64,000 nt of DNA from Thalassolituus alkanivorans (GTDB lineage Bacteria > Pseudomonadota > Gammaproteobacteria > Pseudomonadales > Oceanobacteraceae), in contig NZ_JAJAEL010000001.1 of NCBI RefSeq assembly GCF_020447205.1, positions 1 to 64,000 of the forward strand, read 5' to 3'. Shown piece by piece: positions 38,555-48,629 of the stretch; position 1 is the stretch's first letter, and each line of letters opens with the position of its first letter. The translations under genes and the position numbers were made by a program. The notes below the pieces were generated by a model. It saw only the letters and a program-made list of their open reading frames with translations. It ran no database searches and was not told the origin of the DNA.

Positions 38555-41389
38555 TTACTTATCCTGCGGCTGTGAATTATCAGTGTTCTTGGCATCCGGC
38601 AAGACCCGCAGCAGTTCCTGCCAGGCGTTTAGTTCGGTTCTGTCGAGAACCGTTACCTCTATACCCGTTTTAATGATTTCTTTAATCATATCCAGCTTTT
38701 CGGGGTACCTTTGAGCAAACTCCGCAAGAATGCCCTCATCCTTTGTGAGCTTGATACCCATTACGATTAAAAAGGAGTGACAAGCCTCGCGTAAACTTTC
38801 TTTACCGATGATTTGTTCAGCTTTCTCCAAAGCTGGCAGCAGCGAAATGTACTCATACTGCAATTCATGAGTTCCGGCTTCATTTTTTTCAAATGCATCT
38901 GCCATGCTGTTAGAAAAATCGCGGGTAAACACACTTTTTGCCACAGTATTGATAACACGCAAAGCGAGGTCACTTGCTCTGCTGGATGCTATGAATAAAA
39001 GAGAGCGCAATATATAACTGTACTGCTTATGCTCAGCCAGATTTTTTAATGCTGCGATTAATTTTTCTTCAAGTTTATCGGCATGACTTTCACCGCCACT
39101 AGCGTCAAAATTCATCACCCTAAAGCAAAGCCGGATCAGTGGATTAAGAACACGATTCATAGTATCGGCATAACGCTGATCGGCCAGAACGATGGCGCGA
39201 TTGGAAAACCGATATAATTCAGTAACTGAAGAAAAATACTTCTCCGTCATCGATATCAGCAGATTTTCAAAGATCACCAGATGATGGGATGACGATAAGG
39301 CGAAGTTCAGACAAGCTGCCAGTGCTTGTGGATCACCACTCTTAGATGAGGCTTTTATATAATTTCCCAGGAACTCCTGATCGCTACTGGCGTAGCCTTT
39401 AACAACGCCTATATCCACTACCTTACGGTATTTTTCAAATACGTCTTCCGACACTCCTTCCTTGTCGATAACAGGCTGACAAATAGACGATCTGCATGGA
39501 TGGCCTGGAGCTAAATCCCCATTAAGGAGATAAAACGCTATCAAATCCGAATCGCCGTAGGAGGCATCCGCAGTGGTTTCAGCGTCTGAATCCACAGGCG
39601 TTTTCGGTTTCTTGCTGGTTCCTGCCAGAAAAGGATTATCACCTGAACCGTTTAAGTCCTTCTCGGTGAATTTATCCATCCCATCTCTTATCGATCCCTC
39701 GTCATTCGCTGTACAGTACAACAACAGATCAAACAGATTGACTTCACCTTTCAGTTCATCCAGCCAGCGTTGATACATATCACGCAATACATGCTTAAGC
39801 CGGCGTGGATTGGAAAGAATGTTTGTGAGTGCCATCAGCACTTTATTTTCGTTAGATTCCTTACTAAAGATTGCCGACTTACCATTACCTGACTGTATTC
39901 CGAATGCACTTTTAACCGCTTCAATTTTTCCTTGCGCATCACCTGGCAATAAAAAATCTTTACTCAGATAGGGAATAATCAATGACTCACCATTCCTTCG
40001 TCCGCTTAACGCACTGTCCAGACACAGGGCCATAAACCGGATGAGAAGCTCGGGAGAAATAAAAGTCGCCACTCGTTCTCTGTAATCAGCAATTCGGTAC
40101 AGCAATTCTTTATCCAGACGTGCTTCATCGGCGCTGAAGATAAAATCAATATGGTTAAGGTTTTTGCTTTGCTGAAGTTTGTCCAATATCGCTGCAATAA
40201 TATTAATGAAATGTTCACGCTCTTCATTGCGGTCCACATTCTCTATCACCAACAACAGTCTGCGGTTATTCACCTTAAGCAGACTATCCAGCTTACCTAT
40301 GACCTGTTCCGGCGTATCCGGGCGCAGCCAGATATCCAGCAATTGCCACCAGTGACTGCTGCCATACAAGGCACTGGCGAAAGACTCTGGCAGGCTCGCC
40401 AGACTGGTCACTTCAATCTGCTGACCAACATCATGAAGAATCTGCTCAATAAGTTGAGCGGCAAGTTCTTGCGGCTTGCCCGACCGTTGCCAGCAGTCAA
40501 AGCGCGATACAATCCACTCCGGGCCTAATTTCTTTTCCAGTAAATTAACAATGGTTGTTTTACCTGAACCAAACTCCCCCAGCAGAATCTGGCCTTTGCT
40601 CCGCTGTGACTTCTTGCCTGTGGTCTGTTCGGTGCGTACCAGCATACGTTCGACATAAGGTTCTCGGTCAAAGAAATCCAGCGTCTTTTCGCCCTCTTCC
40701 TTTCGTAGCCATTGCTCAAACTGGCTATCACTGCATGTCAGTAAATTGAGTGCTTCTGTTGATCTGGATTTTTCTGTTTCAGCAGCCAAAGTTCTGACGT
40801 GGTATGCCGTCCGCACAGCAAGGATAAAAGCGTAAATCAGGAAGAAAATGCTCAGCCCATCACCGCCCAAAACAGGCAAATGACGCGTCTCTTTTTCTTC
40901 GATCAATACCGGAAGTTGCAGTGCATCACTGGAAATAACCAGCAGACTGCTACCGCCTGGAGCGGATGTCCCATCAAAGGTCGACAGCAATAGCAGAATG
41001 CCTGTAACCACGCTGACATGCAGCGTTGGGTAGCGCACAAAGGTTTGGATATCGATGCAATAAACGGATTGGCGTTTGCGCGGAAAACGGATAAAAAATT
41101 TGTCCTGCAATGCCAGCACCAGCAACACCGCCACCAGGCTCCAGGTAACCTGCAACAGCACATAGAGGGTTGGCTTATCAGTCAGTGAAAATAAACGCTC
41201 CGGGCGCAGGTACGACAGCCACGGCCACAGCAGATACACCACCACAGCGCCCAGCCAGCCGTAGAAAACGAGCGTTGTCCAACGCAGTACGCTGATATGC
41301 CATTCAGGCTCACTATTAAACGTAAATACCCGGGATTCTGTAAGGCGTGATACAGCGCGCTGCAGGCAGCTGAGGAGATGGCGTAGCAT
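38555..41389 (-). CDS. Membrane KAP-type P-loop NTPase
   Basis: A protein of 944 residues. The first 200 hold four hydrophobic segments (about 38-58, 75-95, 124-138, 178-195), so the rest probably faces the cytoplasm. The P-loop GEFGSGKTT is at 271-279 and a Walker B-like RLLLVIENVDR at 377-387, in the KAP NTPase style but with ENVDR for the usual DELDR. The C-terminal 400 residues are helical with no motif I recognise. KAP proteins include PifA, which blocks phage growth, so a defence role is possible but unproven. ATG at 41389 has AAGGAA upstream. It appears richer in A+T than its neighbours. Confidence 0.75.
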   Translation of the reverse strand: MLRHLLSCLQRAVSRLTESRVFTFNSEPEWHISVLRWTTLVFYGWLGAVVVYLLWPWLSYLRPERLFSLTDKPTLYVLLQVTWSLVAVLLVLALQDKFFIRFPRKRQSVYCIDIQTFVRYPTLHVSVVTGILLLLSTFDGTSAPGGSSLLVISSDALQLPVLIEEKETRHLPVLGGDGLSIFFLIYAFILAVRTAYHVRTLAAETEKSRSTEALNLLTCSDSQFEQWLRKEEGEKTLDFFDREPYVERMLVRTEQTTGKKSQRSKGQILLGEFGSGKTTIVNLLEKKLGPEWIVSRFDCWQRSGKPQELAAQLIEQILHDVGQQIEVTSLASLPESFASALYGSSHWWQLLDIWLRPDTPEQVIGKLDSLLKVNNRRLLLVIENVDRNEEREHFINIIAAILDKLQQSKNLNHIDFIFSADEARLDKELLYRIADYRERVATFISPELLIRFMALCLDSALSGRRNGESLIIPYLSKDFLLPGDAQGKIEAVKSAFGIQSGNGKSAIFSKESNENKVLMALTNILSNPRRLKHVLRDMYQRWLDELKGEVNLFDLLLYCTANDEGSIRDGMDKFTEKDLNGSGDNPFLAGTSKKPKTPVDSDAETTADASYGDSDLIAFYLLNGDLAPGHPCRSSICQPVIDKEGVSEDVFEKYRKVVDIGVVKGYASSDQEFLGNYIKASSKSGDPQALAACLNFALSSSHHLVIFENLLISMTEKYFSSVTELYRFSNRAIVLADQRYADTMNRVLNPLIRLCFRVMNFDASGGESHADKLEEKLIAALKNLAEHKQYSYILRSLLFIASSRASDLALRVINTVAKSVFTRDFSNSMADAFEKNEAGTHELQYEYISLLPALEKAEQIIGKESLREACHSFLIVMGIKLTKDEGILAEFAQRYPEKLDMIKEIIKTGIEVTVLDRTELNAWQELLRVLPDAKNTDNSQPQDK

Positions 41390-41531
41390 CGGCTATTCCT
41401 TTAGTCACGATATTGGCCAAGGCACTGATACTTAGCCGGATAAAATTGAGTCTTTGCACAATATACAGCAGCGACAGCCTGAGCAATGGCATCAGGTGCG
41501 GCATTGGGCGGATGAAGCCCTTAACAGGGCA

Positions 41532-41575
41532 AACCATATGCGGTCCGTATTTTCCTGTTCGGGCAGCATATGGTT
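41532..41575. repeat. 10-bp inverted repeat upstream of the KAP gene
   Basis: AACCATATGC (41532-41541) and GCATATGGTT (41566-41575) are perfect inverted copies 24 bases apart, in the 209-base gap between mnmG and the KAP gene. It could be an operator or a hairpin at the end of the mnmG transcript; no T-run follows. Confidence 0.55.
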
Positions 41576-41598
41576 CAGGGGTCAGCAGTAACTAAGCA

Positions 41599-43497
41599 TC
41601 ACGCACTCAGCTTATTTACCGCGTTTTTCTTTTTCAGGTGAATCAGAATCTGGCTGATAGCCGCCGGGGTAATACCGGAAATACGTGAAGCCACGCCAAG
41701 GGTTTCCGGGCGCAGGGTATTCAGCTTCTGCTTCACTTCGTTCGACAGGCCGCCCATGGCGTCGTAGTCGAGGTCGGCCGGCAGTTTGGTGTTTTCATAG
41801 CGGCGCAGCTGTTCGATTTCATCAAGCTGACGGGCGATGTAGCCGTCGTACTTGGCCTGAATCTCAACCTGTTCGGCGACCTGCGGATCAGCCACCGGCT
41901 CACCTTTCAGACCAGCAACATCGTTGTATTCCAGACCCGGACGTTTGAGCAGATCGTGCAGGCTGTATTCGCGCACAAACTTGCTTTCGCCTTTGGCTTC
42001 CAGCGCAGCGGCTTCGGCGCTGCCCGGCTGCACCCAGGTGGTTTTCAGGCGCTGCGCTTCCTGCTCGATGCTTTCGCGCTTGGTGCTGAACGCGGCCCAG
42101 CGCTCGTCATCGACCAGACCCAGCTCACGGCCGACTTCGGTCAGACGCAGATCGGCGTTGTCTTCACGCAGCACCAGGCGATATTCCGCGCGGCTGGTGA
42201 ACATACGGTACGGCTCTTTGGTACCCATGGTGATCAGGTCGTCGACCAGCACGCCTATATACGACTGATCGCGGCGCGGTACCCAGGCGTCTTTTTCCAG
42301 CGCGCGCAGGGCGGCGTTGGTACCGGCCAGCAGGCCCTGGGCACCGGCTTCTTCGTAACCTGTGGTGCCGTTGATCTGACCAGCAAAGAACAGGTTGTTA
42401 ACGAATTTGGTTTCGAGGCTGTGCTTCAGATCCTGTGGATTGAAGTAGTCGTACTCGATGGCGTAACCCGGGCGGGTGACGTGGGCATTTTCAAAACCAC
42501 GGATGCTGTGGATAAGATCCAGCTGTACGTCGAACGGCAGACTGGTGGAGATACCGTTCGGGTAGAGTTCGTTGCTGTTCAGACCTTCCGGCTCAACAAA
42601 CACCTGATGGCTGGTTTTATCAGCGAAGCGGGTGATCTTGTCTTCGATCGACGGGCAGTAACGTGGGCCGATCCCTTCGATCACACCGGCATACATCGGC
42701 GAGCGGTCAAGGTTATTACGGATAATCTCGTGGGTGCGCTCATTGGTGTGGGTGATGTAGCAGTTTACCTGCTCCGGGTGTTCGTCCACCGAACCCATAA
42801 AGGACATCACCGGCAGCGGCGCATCGCCCGGCTGCACCTGCATCACGGAGAAGTCGACACTGCGCGCATCGATACGCGCCGGCGTACCGGTTTTCAGGCG
42901 GCCAACGTTAAACGGCATTTCGCGCAGACGCTTGGACAGCGCAATCGACGGCGGGTCACCGGCACGGCCACCGCTGTGGTTTTCCATACCGATGTGGATA
43001 AGTCCGCCAAGGAAAGTACCGGCGGTGAGCACCACACTGGTGGCGTGAATGCGCATATTGGTGTTGGTGACTACGCCACAGACGGTGGAGCCAACGCCGT
43101 CGCCCTGTACGATCAGGTCGTCACAGGCGGCCTGGAAGATATCCAGATTTGGCTGGTTTTCCACAATATGACGAATCGCCGAGCGGTACAGCGCGCGGTC
43201 GGCCTGAGCGCGGGTAGCACGCACCGCCGGGCCTTTACGGCTGTTAAGAATGCGGAACTGGATACCGGCTTTGTCGGTGGCGCGCGCCATGGCGCCGCCC
43301 AGTGCGTCGATTTCTTTAACCAGATGGCTTTTGCCAATCCCGCCGATGGCCGGGTTGCATGACATCACACCGACAGTATCGGTGTTGTGGGTCAGCAGCA
43401 GGGTTTTGCAGCCGGTACGCGCCGCGGCCAGCGCCGCCTCGGTACCGGCATGGCCACCGCCAACCACAATGACGTCATAACGCACGGGATAATCCAC
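41599..43497 (-). CDS. mnmG: tRNA uridine 5-carboxymethylaminomethyl modification enzyme MnmG (GidA)
   Basis: The FAD- and NADH-binding partner of MnmE (632 residues), which modifies U34 in tRNAs reading NNA/NNG codons. The dinucleotide-binding motif [12 protein letters not shown] is near residue 11 and the GidA signatures ([27 protein letters not shown]) are present. It starts with GTG at 43497, with GAGGT about seven bases upstream. A cluster of DnaA boxes lies directly upstream. mnmE is not adjacent; accessory genes separate the two by about 3.5 kb. Confidence 0.97.
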   Translation of the reverse strand: MDYPVRYDVIVVGGGHAGTEAALAAARTGCKTLLLTHNTDTVGVMSCNPAIGGIGKSHLVKEIDALGGAMARATDKAGIQFRILNSRKGPAVRATRAQADRALYRSAIRHIVENQPNLDIFQAACDDLIVQGDGVGSTVCGVVTNTNMRIHATSVVLTAGTFLGGLIHIGMENHSGGRAGDPPSIALSKRLREMPFNVGRLKTGTPARIDARSVDFSVMQVQPGDAPLPVMSFMGSVDEHPEQVNCYITHTNERTHEIIRNNLDRSPMYAGVIEGIGPRYCPSIEDKITRFADKTSHQVFVEPEGLNSNELYPNGISTSLPFDVQLDLIHSIRGFENAHVTRPGYAIEYDYFNPQDLKHSLETKFVNNLFFAGQINGTTGYEEAGAQGLLAGTNAALRALEKDAWVPRRDQSYIGVLVDDLITMGTKEPYRMFTSRAEYRLVLREDNADLRLTEVGRELGLVDDERWAAFSTKRESIEQEAQRLKTTWVQPGSAEAAALEAKGESKFVREYSLHDLLKRPGLEYNDVAGLKGEPVADPQVAEQVEIQAKYDGYIARQLDEIEQLRRYENTKLPADLDYDAMGGLSNEVKQKLNTLRPETLGVASRISGITPAAISQILIHLKKKNAVNKLSA

Positions 43498-43599
43498 AAG
43501 CCACCTCAGAATTGTTCGTTTAACAGGAATCGGGAAAAAAGGGCGCGCAGTATACCAGCCTTGTGCGGCCAGCGGCAGTAGGCTGAGTAAAATTTAACC

Positions 43600-43830
43600 A
43601 ATGGTTTTATACACTTTATCCACATCGGTAAAAAGACTGTTAGCCATTTTTAGTCACTGCTGTGATTTTTTAATTTAATTCCTTAAAAAACAAAGTATTA
43701 GTAAGTGTATAAAGCTGTTGATAATTGTGGGTAACTTTATCCTCAGAATAAATAAGGAAAACTGTTCATGCTGAGATCCCAGCTTATGCGGATCTTTATT
43801 ACGCGTTATCCAGAAGGTTATGCACAGGAA
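43600..43830. other. Candidate oriC upstream of mnmG
   Basis: A perfect DnaA box TTATCCACA (43616-43624) and four boxes with one mismatch (TGTGGGTAA 43726-43734, TTATCCTCA 43737-43745, TTATCCAGA 43806-43814, TTATGCACA 43818-43826) flank an A+T-rich stretch (43660-43715) that could be the unwinding element. In enterobacteria and vibrios oriC lies beside mnmG. The whole 383-base gap 43498-43880 has no credible gene. Confidence 0.55.
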
Positions 43831-43880
43831 GGGGGAAAGAATAACGGCCACTGCAGGCAGCAGCAGCAGCCGTTAACCGC

Positions 43881-44711
43881 TCAGAGCGTGGTTGTATCCG
43901 TCGTTGTGTCTGTTGTATCGGTAGGGGTTTCCACAGGTGTGCTGCTGACCGGCGCGGTAAAGGTCATAAACAACAGGTCGGTATCTTTGCGCAGGTACAA
44001 CTCCAGCGAGCCATCGCTGTTGATCACGGCATAGCCACTGGCGTTGGTTTCGTTAAATGCCGGGCAGTTTTTGCGCTCGCGCAGGGTAACGGCGTAGAGG
44101 GCATCGTTTTTATCCAACAGGGTGATGTCACCTTCGAAGGTGCAGCCACTGCTATCAGTGCTGATGCCTTTAAACGAAGCCTTGCTGCTTAATGGCTCTA
44201 CATAGAATTCATAACCGGTGGCCGTCCACTTGCCCGCCAGCAGACTCAGGGCAGAGTTATTCGGCCAGGTGCCATCATCGGTCAGCACAAAACTGCCGGT
44301 GCCGGTGGCGTTTTCAAAGTCACCAACCAGCTGTGGTGAAGCTTCCACGGTGTACAGCAGGCCATTGAGGCTGTAATCCTGATTCAGACCGTCGGCCACA
44401 TATTGTTTGGCGGCGGTATCATTCTGCGACAGGGTATAACCCGTCAGCGCCAGTGTGGCGGTGCGGTTATCGTTATTCAGCAATGCTGTGCCGTAGTAAC
44501 CACGGCTTTCATCCAGACCGTAAACGTTGCCGTTATAAATAAGCACCCGCAGGCTGCCTGCCTGATCAAACTGGCCGTCCCATAAACCATTCAGGGCCAG
44601 AGTCGGATCACTGACGGTCACTCCCTGTTCGTTGGTGATCTTGTCTTTGTCTTCTTCTGCAATACATCCCACCAGTAAGGTGGCGGCTATCGCCAGAGTT
44701 GCTGCGCGCAC
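43881..44711 (-). CDS. Hypothetical lipoprotein
   Basis: An exported lipoprotein of 276 residues of unknown function. I chose a GTG at 44711, which has GGGAG six bases upstream and gives a clean signal peptide with lipobox LVGC (Cys16). The mature protein is beta-rich with repeated Tyr/Gly/Thr stretches and ends in a Thr/Asp-rich tail (STPVETPTDTTDTTTDTT). It is a single-gene unit beside the candidate origin. Confidence 0.75.
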   Translation of the reverse strand: MRAATLAIAATLLVGCIAEEDKDKITNEQGVTVSDPTLALNGLWDGQFDQAGSLRVLIYNGNVYGLDESRGYYGTALLNNDNRTATLALTGYTLSQNDTAAKQYVADGLNQDYSLNGLLYTVEASPQLVGDFENATGTGSFVLTDDGTWPNNSALSLLAGKWTATGYEFYVEPLSSKASFKGISTDSSGCTFEGDITLLDKNDALYAVTLRERKNCPAFNETNASGYAVINSDGSLELYLRKDTDLLFMTFTAPVSSTPVETPTDTTDTTTDTTTL

Positions 44712-44930
44712 GGAGTTCTCCCGCTTGAAAGTAATACCTGTAAAGATAGCAATCGGCGGCAAATCCGCTCTCTTTAACCCACGATCCGATAAAAATACGC
44801 ATTGTCTGCCGCTTTACCGGATAGTCAGCCGGATTTGCTGCTTGGGCCGCCACGGCGGAGAGGAATACAATCGTCGGCTATCAGCCTGCAGCCCTGCTTT
44901 TTCATCAACGAAATACTGTCCGGAGATCCC

Positions 44931-45599
44931 ATGAGCGCCCAGCCAACTTTTGAGCCCATCAATATGGATCGCAGCAAAGTGGTGGTTATCCGTCAGGGCG
45001 ATCAGCCCTGGCTCAGCGCACCGCAGGCGCCGATAGAACGTTTCCCGCTGGAACGTGAAGCTCCGGAGCATGGTCAGGTAACCAGTCTGGTGCGCTACCT
45101 GCCCGGCGCACGTTTTCCGCAGCATACTCACCCGCTGGGCGAAGAAATTTATGTGCTCGAAGGCGTGTTCAGCGATGAATCCGGCGATTACCCGGCCGGC
45201 AGTTATCTGCGCAATCCACCGGGTTCTGCCCATGCACCGTTTTCCGAGCAGGGTTGTCTGATCTTTGTAAAACTTAATCAGTTTGCTGAAACCGACACTG
45301 AAACCGTGCGCATCCGCCCCGAAGATCAGCAATGGCGGCCGGGTATTGGCGGTCTGACCGTGTGCCCCCTGCATGAACATCTGGGAGCCAGTACGGCGTT
45401 GGTGCGCTGGCCTGCTGGAGAGGTATTCCAACCGCACCGCCACTGGGGTGGGGAGGAAATTCTGATAATTTCCGGCTGCTTTAAAGACGAGCACGGTGAA
45501 TATCCGCAGCATACCTGGCTGCGCAGTCCGCACTTAAGCCAGCACCATCCTTTTGTTGATGAAGAGACGCTGATACTGGTGAAAGTCGGTCATCTCTGA
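44931..45599 (+). CDS. ChrR-like bicupin protein
   Basis: A cytoplasmic protein of 222 residues made of two cupin domains. The first has the metal-binding pattern RFPQHTHPLGEEIYVLEG (His-x-His and Glu) and the second VFQPHRHWGGEEILIISG. Both resemble the cupin domain of ChrR, the zinc anti-sigma factor that senses singlet oxygen, but the anti-sigma part of ChrR is missing and no sigma-factor gene is nearby. It could be an enzyme or a metal sensor. I chose ATG at 44931, with GGAGA nine bases upstream. Confidence 0.8.
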   Translation: MSAQPTFEPINMDRSKVVVIRQGDQPWLSAPQAPIERFPLEREAPEHGQVTSLVRYLPGARFPQHTHPLGEEIYVLEGVFSDESGDYPAGSYLRNPPGSAHAPFSEQGCLIFVKLNQFAETDTETVRIRPEDQQWRPGIGGLTVCPLHEHLGASTALVRWPAGEVFQPHRHWGGEEILIISGCFKDEHGEYPQHTWLRSPHLSQHHPFVDEETLILVKVGHL

Positions 45600-46078
45600 G
45601 CAATTGCAACAATCCGCCTGCCCTGCCTGCAGGCGGTGATCGAAAGCCACCTGCAGTCACCACCGCACCCGATAATTGTCGTCCGATCACCTGTCAGCGC
45701 TGGCCTGATGCGCCTATCCTGTTACGCATAATGAGAATAACGTACCGGTTAATAGTTTGCGGTCTGCTACCGCACTTAACATTGGGCTAGGGCCTGTTAA
45801 CACTAATTGAATCAGGCCTGCTGAGAGCCAGTTTTTCTCAGAACAAGGAGAGAGGAGTGATATTAGCGGGCTAAATGAATGACGAACGACGACGTTAATG
45901 GGGAAAACTGGCCTCAGCCCGAAGGGTTATGGCTAAAAATTCCTCATCCAGCGTTGCTGTTCGTTCGCTTAACCCGTTAGGCCACACTCTCAGCGCCTTG
46001 TCTGAGAAATTTTTAGCCGATAACAGGCTCGTTTAATTAGTGTTAACAGGCCCTAGGTACATCATCTGCGAGGCGTTT
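45600..46078. other. Intergenic region bicupin / hydrolase
   Basis: This 479-base gap holds a GC-rich hairpin (CCGCCTGC / GCAGGCGG, 45614-45636) without a T-run after the bicupin gene, followed by a 262-bp MITE that ends 26 bases before the hydrolase start. No gene is visible. Confidence 0.6.
45791..46052. mobile_element. IS5-type MITE (non-autonomous)
   Basis: A 262-bp element with perfect 18-bp terminal inverted repeats GGCCTGTTAACACTAATT (45791-45808 and its complement at 46035-46052). It is flanked on both sides by CTAG, a four-base target duplication that fits the YTAR preference of the IS5 family. It encodes no transposase. Inside are further inverted pairs, for example GGCTAAAAATT (45931-45941) with AATTTTTAGCC (46009-46019), so the element can fold into a long hairpin. 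The parent transposon is not in the window. Confidence 0.85.
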
Positions 46079-46930
46079 ATGAACAGCAAACTGCAAAAAG
46101 CTCAGGCCATCAGTTCTTCTATGGAAATTCCCGGCCGTAAAATGGAATTTGAATTCGACCTCGATGACATTCCCAAATACTGGTACGGCGACGATGTTTT
46201 TAAATCGACGTTCATGAACGCGCTTTCCTGTCTGTTCCCTGAAGGTGAGCGCATGTTTATGGATGCCGTGCGTGATAATCAGCACAAAATCAGCGACCCG
46301 CAATTACTGCAGCAGATTAAAGGCTTTATTAAACAGGAAGCCATTCACGGCCATGAACATGCGCAGTACAACGACTATCTGAAAAAATGGAATTACCCGA
46401 TCGACAAAATCATGGCCTTTGAAAAGAAAGAAAAGGTCTGGATGAAAAAATGGCTGCCGCGTAAACACCGCCTGGCAGTTACCTGTGCGCTGGAACATTT
46501 TACCGCCATCATGGCGCACCAGGTTCTGACCAACCCGGAATCAACCGAAGGCATGCACCCGCAATTTAAAGAAATGTGGCGCTGGCACGCGATTGAGGAA
46601 ACCGAACATAAAGCCGTGGCTTACGATGTGTACCAACAGGCAGTTGGCAGTTACTGGCTGCGGGTTCTGACCATGATTAATGTCACCATTCTTTTCTGTC
46701 TGCGCACGTCCATTATTCAGGCGATTTTCCTGTGGAAAGACGGCCAGTTATTCAACCCGAAAGTCTGGTGGAAAGGGTTCCGGTTCTACTTCCTGAAGCC
46801 AGGATTGGTGCCAACCATCTGGCGTGATTATCTGGATTATTTCCGCCGCGATTTTCACCCATGGATGCACGATAACCGTGAGCTGCTGGGCGAATGGGAA
46901 GCGGAACAGCAGAAATATAAAACCGTTTAA
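46079..46930 (+). CDS. Predicted metal-dependent hydrolase (PF10118 type)
   Basis: A protein of 283 residues of the predicted metal-dependent hydrolase family COG3687. The metal ligands are probably in the His/Glu-rich stretches KQEAIHGHEHAQYND, CALEHFTAIMAHQ and WRWHAIEETEHKAVAYDVY, a layout like a di-iron four-helix bundle. A hydrophobic segment (about 205-220) suggests a membrane contact. I chose ATG at 46079, preceded by GAGGCG. A MITE lies 26 bases upstream of it, so its own promoter has been displaced or replaced. Confidence 0.82.
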   Translation: MNSKLQKAQAISSSMEIPGRKMEFEFDLDDIPKYWYGDDVFKSTFMNALSCLFPEGERMFMDAVRDNQHKISDPQLLQQIKGFIKQEAIHGHEHAQYNDYLKKWNYPIDKIMAFEKKEKVWMKKWLPRKHRLAVTCALEHFTAIMAHQVLTNPESTEGMHPQFKEMWRWHAIEETEHKAVAYDVYQQAVGSYWLRVLTMINVTILFCLRTSIIQAIFLWKDGQLFNPKVWWKGFRFYFLKPGLVPTIWRDYLDYFRRDFHPWMHDNRELLGEWEAEQQKYKTV

Positions 46931-46960
46931 TCCGCTCATTTCAGGCTGTTTAACGGGCAT

Positions 46961-46990
46961 AAAAAAACCGCGAATATCGCGGTTTTTTTA
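46961..46990. terminator. Bidirectional terminator hydrolase / mnmE
   Basis: AAAAAAACCGCG-AATAT-CGCGGTTTTTTTA forms a strong hairpin with A- and T-runs on both sides. It ends the hydrolase gene on the plus strand and mnmE on the minus strand. Confidence 0.85.
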
Positions 46991-47054
46991 TGCCTGAAAA
47001 CGATTACCGGAGTGCTCAGAAACCTTGCTCACCCGGCTTGTCACCCATGGCTGA

Positions 47055-48449
47055 TTATTTACCAATACAGAAGCTGCCAAAAATCTCGCCCAGCAGATCA
47101 TCGGCGGTGAAAGCACCGGTAATTTCGTTCAGTGCATGCTGCGCCATACGCAGATCTTCGGCCAGCAGCTCACCGGCGGCCATGCCTTCCAGTTGCTGGC
47201 GGCCAAAATCGAGAGCCTGCTGCGCGCGGTTAAGAGCATCGATATGACGGCGGCGGGCAAGGAAACCACCTTCGGCTGCGGCATCAAACCCCATAATCTG
47301 TTTCAGGTGTTCGCGCAGCACATCAACACCCGCATTCTGTTTCGCTGATAAGGTAATTACCGGGAAACGGCCGTCGTTATTCAGACCAATGGTCTCTGTG
47401 GATAAATCTGCTTTGTTGCGGATAACGGTTAAGCGGCCGTTATTCAACAGATCGGTCGCGGCGTCCTGCAGACCACGCTCGTCGTACAGCGCGTGCAGTA
47501 ATTTCTCTGCATCGGTTTCGTTGGTGGTGCTGTCGACCATCAATAATACGCGGTCGGCTTTGCTGATTTCGTCCCAGGCGCGCTGAATACCAATACGCTC
47601 CACTTCGTCCGGCGCATCACGCAGACCGGCGGTGTCGATTATGTGCAGCGGCATACCGTCGATGTGGATATGTTCTTTTAATACGTCACGCGTGGTGCCG
47701 GCAATATCGGTAACGATGGCACGCTCCTGACCGGCCAGTGCATTCAGCAGCGACGATTTACCGGCGTTCGGCCGGCCGGCAATCACCACGTTCATACCTT
47801 CACGCAGCAGCGCGCCTTGTCCGGCTTCACGCAGAACCGCTTTCAGCTCCGCATCCACGGCGTCGAGCATGGCAGCCACTTTACCGTCGGAGAGAAAATC
47901 GATTTCTTCTTCGGGAAAATCGATGGCGGCTTCGACATAAATGCGCAGCTGAATTAACTGGTCGAGCAGGCTGTGTACTTTGTTGGAGAACTCCCCCTGC
48001 AATGAACGCAGCGCACAGCGTGCGGCCTGCTCAGAGGCGGAGTCGATTAAATCGGCAATGGCTTCGGCCTGGGCCAGATCCATTTTGTCGTTTAAGAAAG
48101 CGCGCTCGGAAAATTCACCGGGGCGCGCCAGACGACAACCCAGCGCCACCACTTCTTTCAGCAACAAATCGAGCACCACCGGACCGCCGTGGCCCTGCAG
48201 TTCGAGGACATCTTCGCCGGTAAAAGAATTCGGGTTGGGGAAGAACAGGGCGATGCCTTCATCCAGCACAGTACCGTCTGCCGCTTTAAACGGCCCGTAG
48301 TGGGCATAACGGGGTTTGGGCTCTATGCCGAGTACGGCCTGAGCCACGGTTAACGCCAGCGCGCCAGATACGCGGATAATGCCAACCCCGCCACGCCCCG
48401 GTGCAGTGGCTACAGCAGCAATGGTGTCGTTGTGGATAAGGTTGCTCAT
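47055..48449 (-). CDS. mnmE: tRNA modification GTPase MnmE (TrmE)
   Basis: The G-protein partner of MnmG (464 residues). The N-terminal tetrahydrofolate-binding domain covers residues 1-120, a helical domain follows, and the G domain is inserted with P-loop GRPNAGKS (225-232), DIAGTTRD and DTAGLRD. The C-terminal CIGK, with the catalytic Cys, is intact. I chose ATG at 48449 ([20 protein letters not shown]), since this matches the conserved start; the open frame continues 31 codons upstream without similarity. Confidence 0.97.
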   Translation of the reverse strand: MSNLIHNDTIAAVATAPGRGGVGIIRVSGALALTVAQAVLGIEPKPRYAHYGPFKAADGTVLDEGIALFFPNPNSFTGEDVLELQGHGGPVVLDLLLKEVVALGCRLARPGEFSERAFLNDKMDLAQAEAIADLIDSASEQAARCALRSLQGEFSNKVHSLLDQLIQLRIYVEAAIDFPEEEIDFLSDGKVAAMLDAVDAELKAVLREAGQGALLREGMNVVIAGRPNAGKSSLLNALAGQERAIVTDIAGTTRDVLKEHIHIDGMPLHIIDTAGLRDAPDEVERIGIQRAWDEISKADRVLLMVDSTTNETDAEKLLHALYDERGLQDAATDLLNNGRLTVIRNKADLSTETIGLNNDGRFPVITLSAKQNAGVDVLREHLKQIMGFDAAAEGGFLARRRHIDALNRAQQALDFGRQQLEGMAAGELLAEDLRMAQHALNEITGAFTADDLLGEIFGSFCIGK

Positions 48450-48590
48450 CGCGGATTCCTGAAATCTGGGCGCCGTTTTAAATACAGCGGTTTGGCTTGC
48501 GCGAATTGTACCTGAGTTAACCCGGAGGATGCAGACAATCAAAAGCCGCCGCAGCTGTTTTGAATTTTGTACATTTGGATGGCAGGCAAT

Positions 48591-48615
48591 AAAAAAGGCG
48601 CCGAAGCGCCTTTTT
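48591..48615 (-). terminator. Terminator after yidC
   Basis: AAAAAAGGCGC-CGAA-GCGCCTTTTT makes a tight tetraloop hairpin. On the minus strand it follows the yidC stop by 14 bases and ends in a T-run, so mnmE is transcribed separately. Confidence 0.85.
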
Positions 48616-48629
48616 AAGATTCCTGCAGA

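Noticed and set aside
41956-43362. 468-codon plus-strand open frame opposite mnmG
   Set aside because: Antisense shadow; no domain pattern, and mnmG on the other strand is certain.
43768-44034. 88-codon ORF between the candidate origin and the lipoprotein gene
   Set aside because: Starts inside the DnaA-box region and its second half is antisense to the lipoprotein's Thr-rich tail, which explains its Val/Ser repeats.
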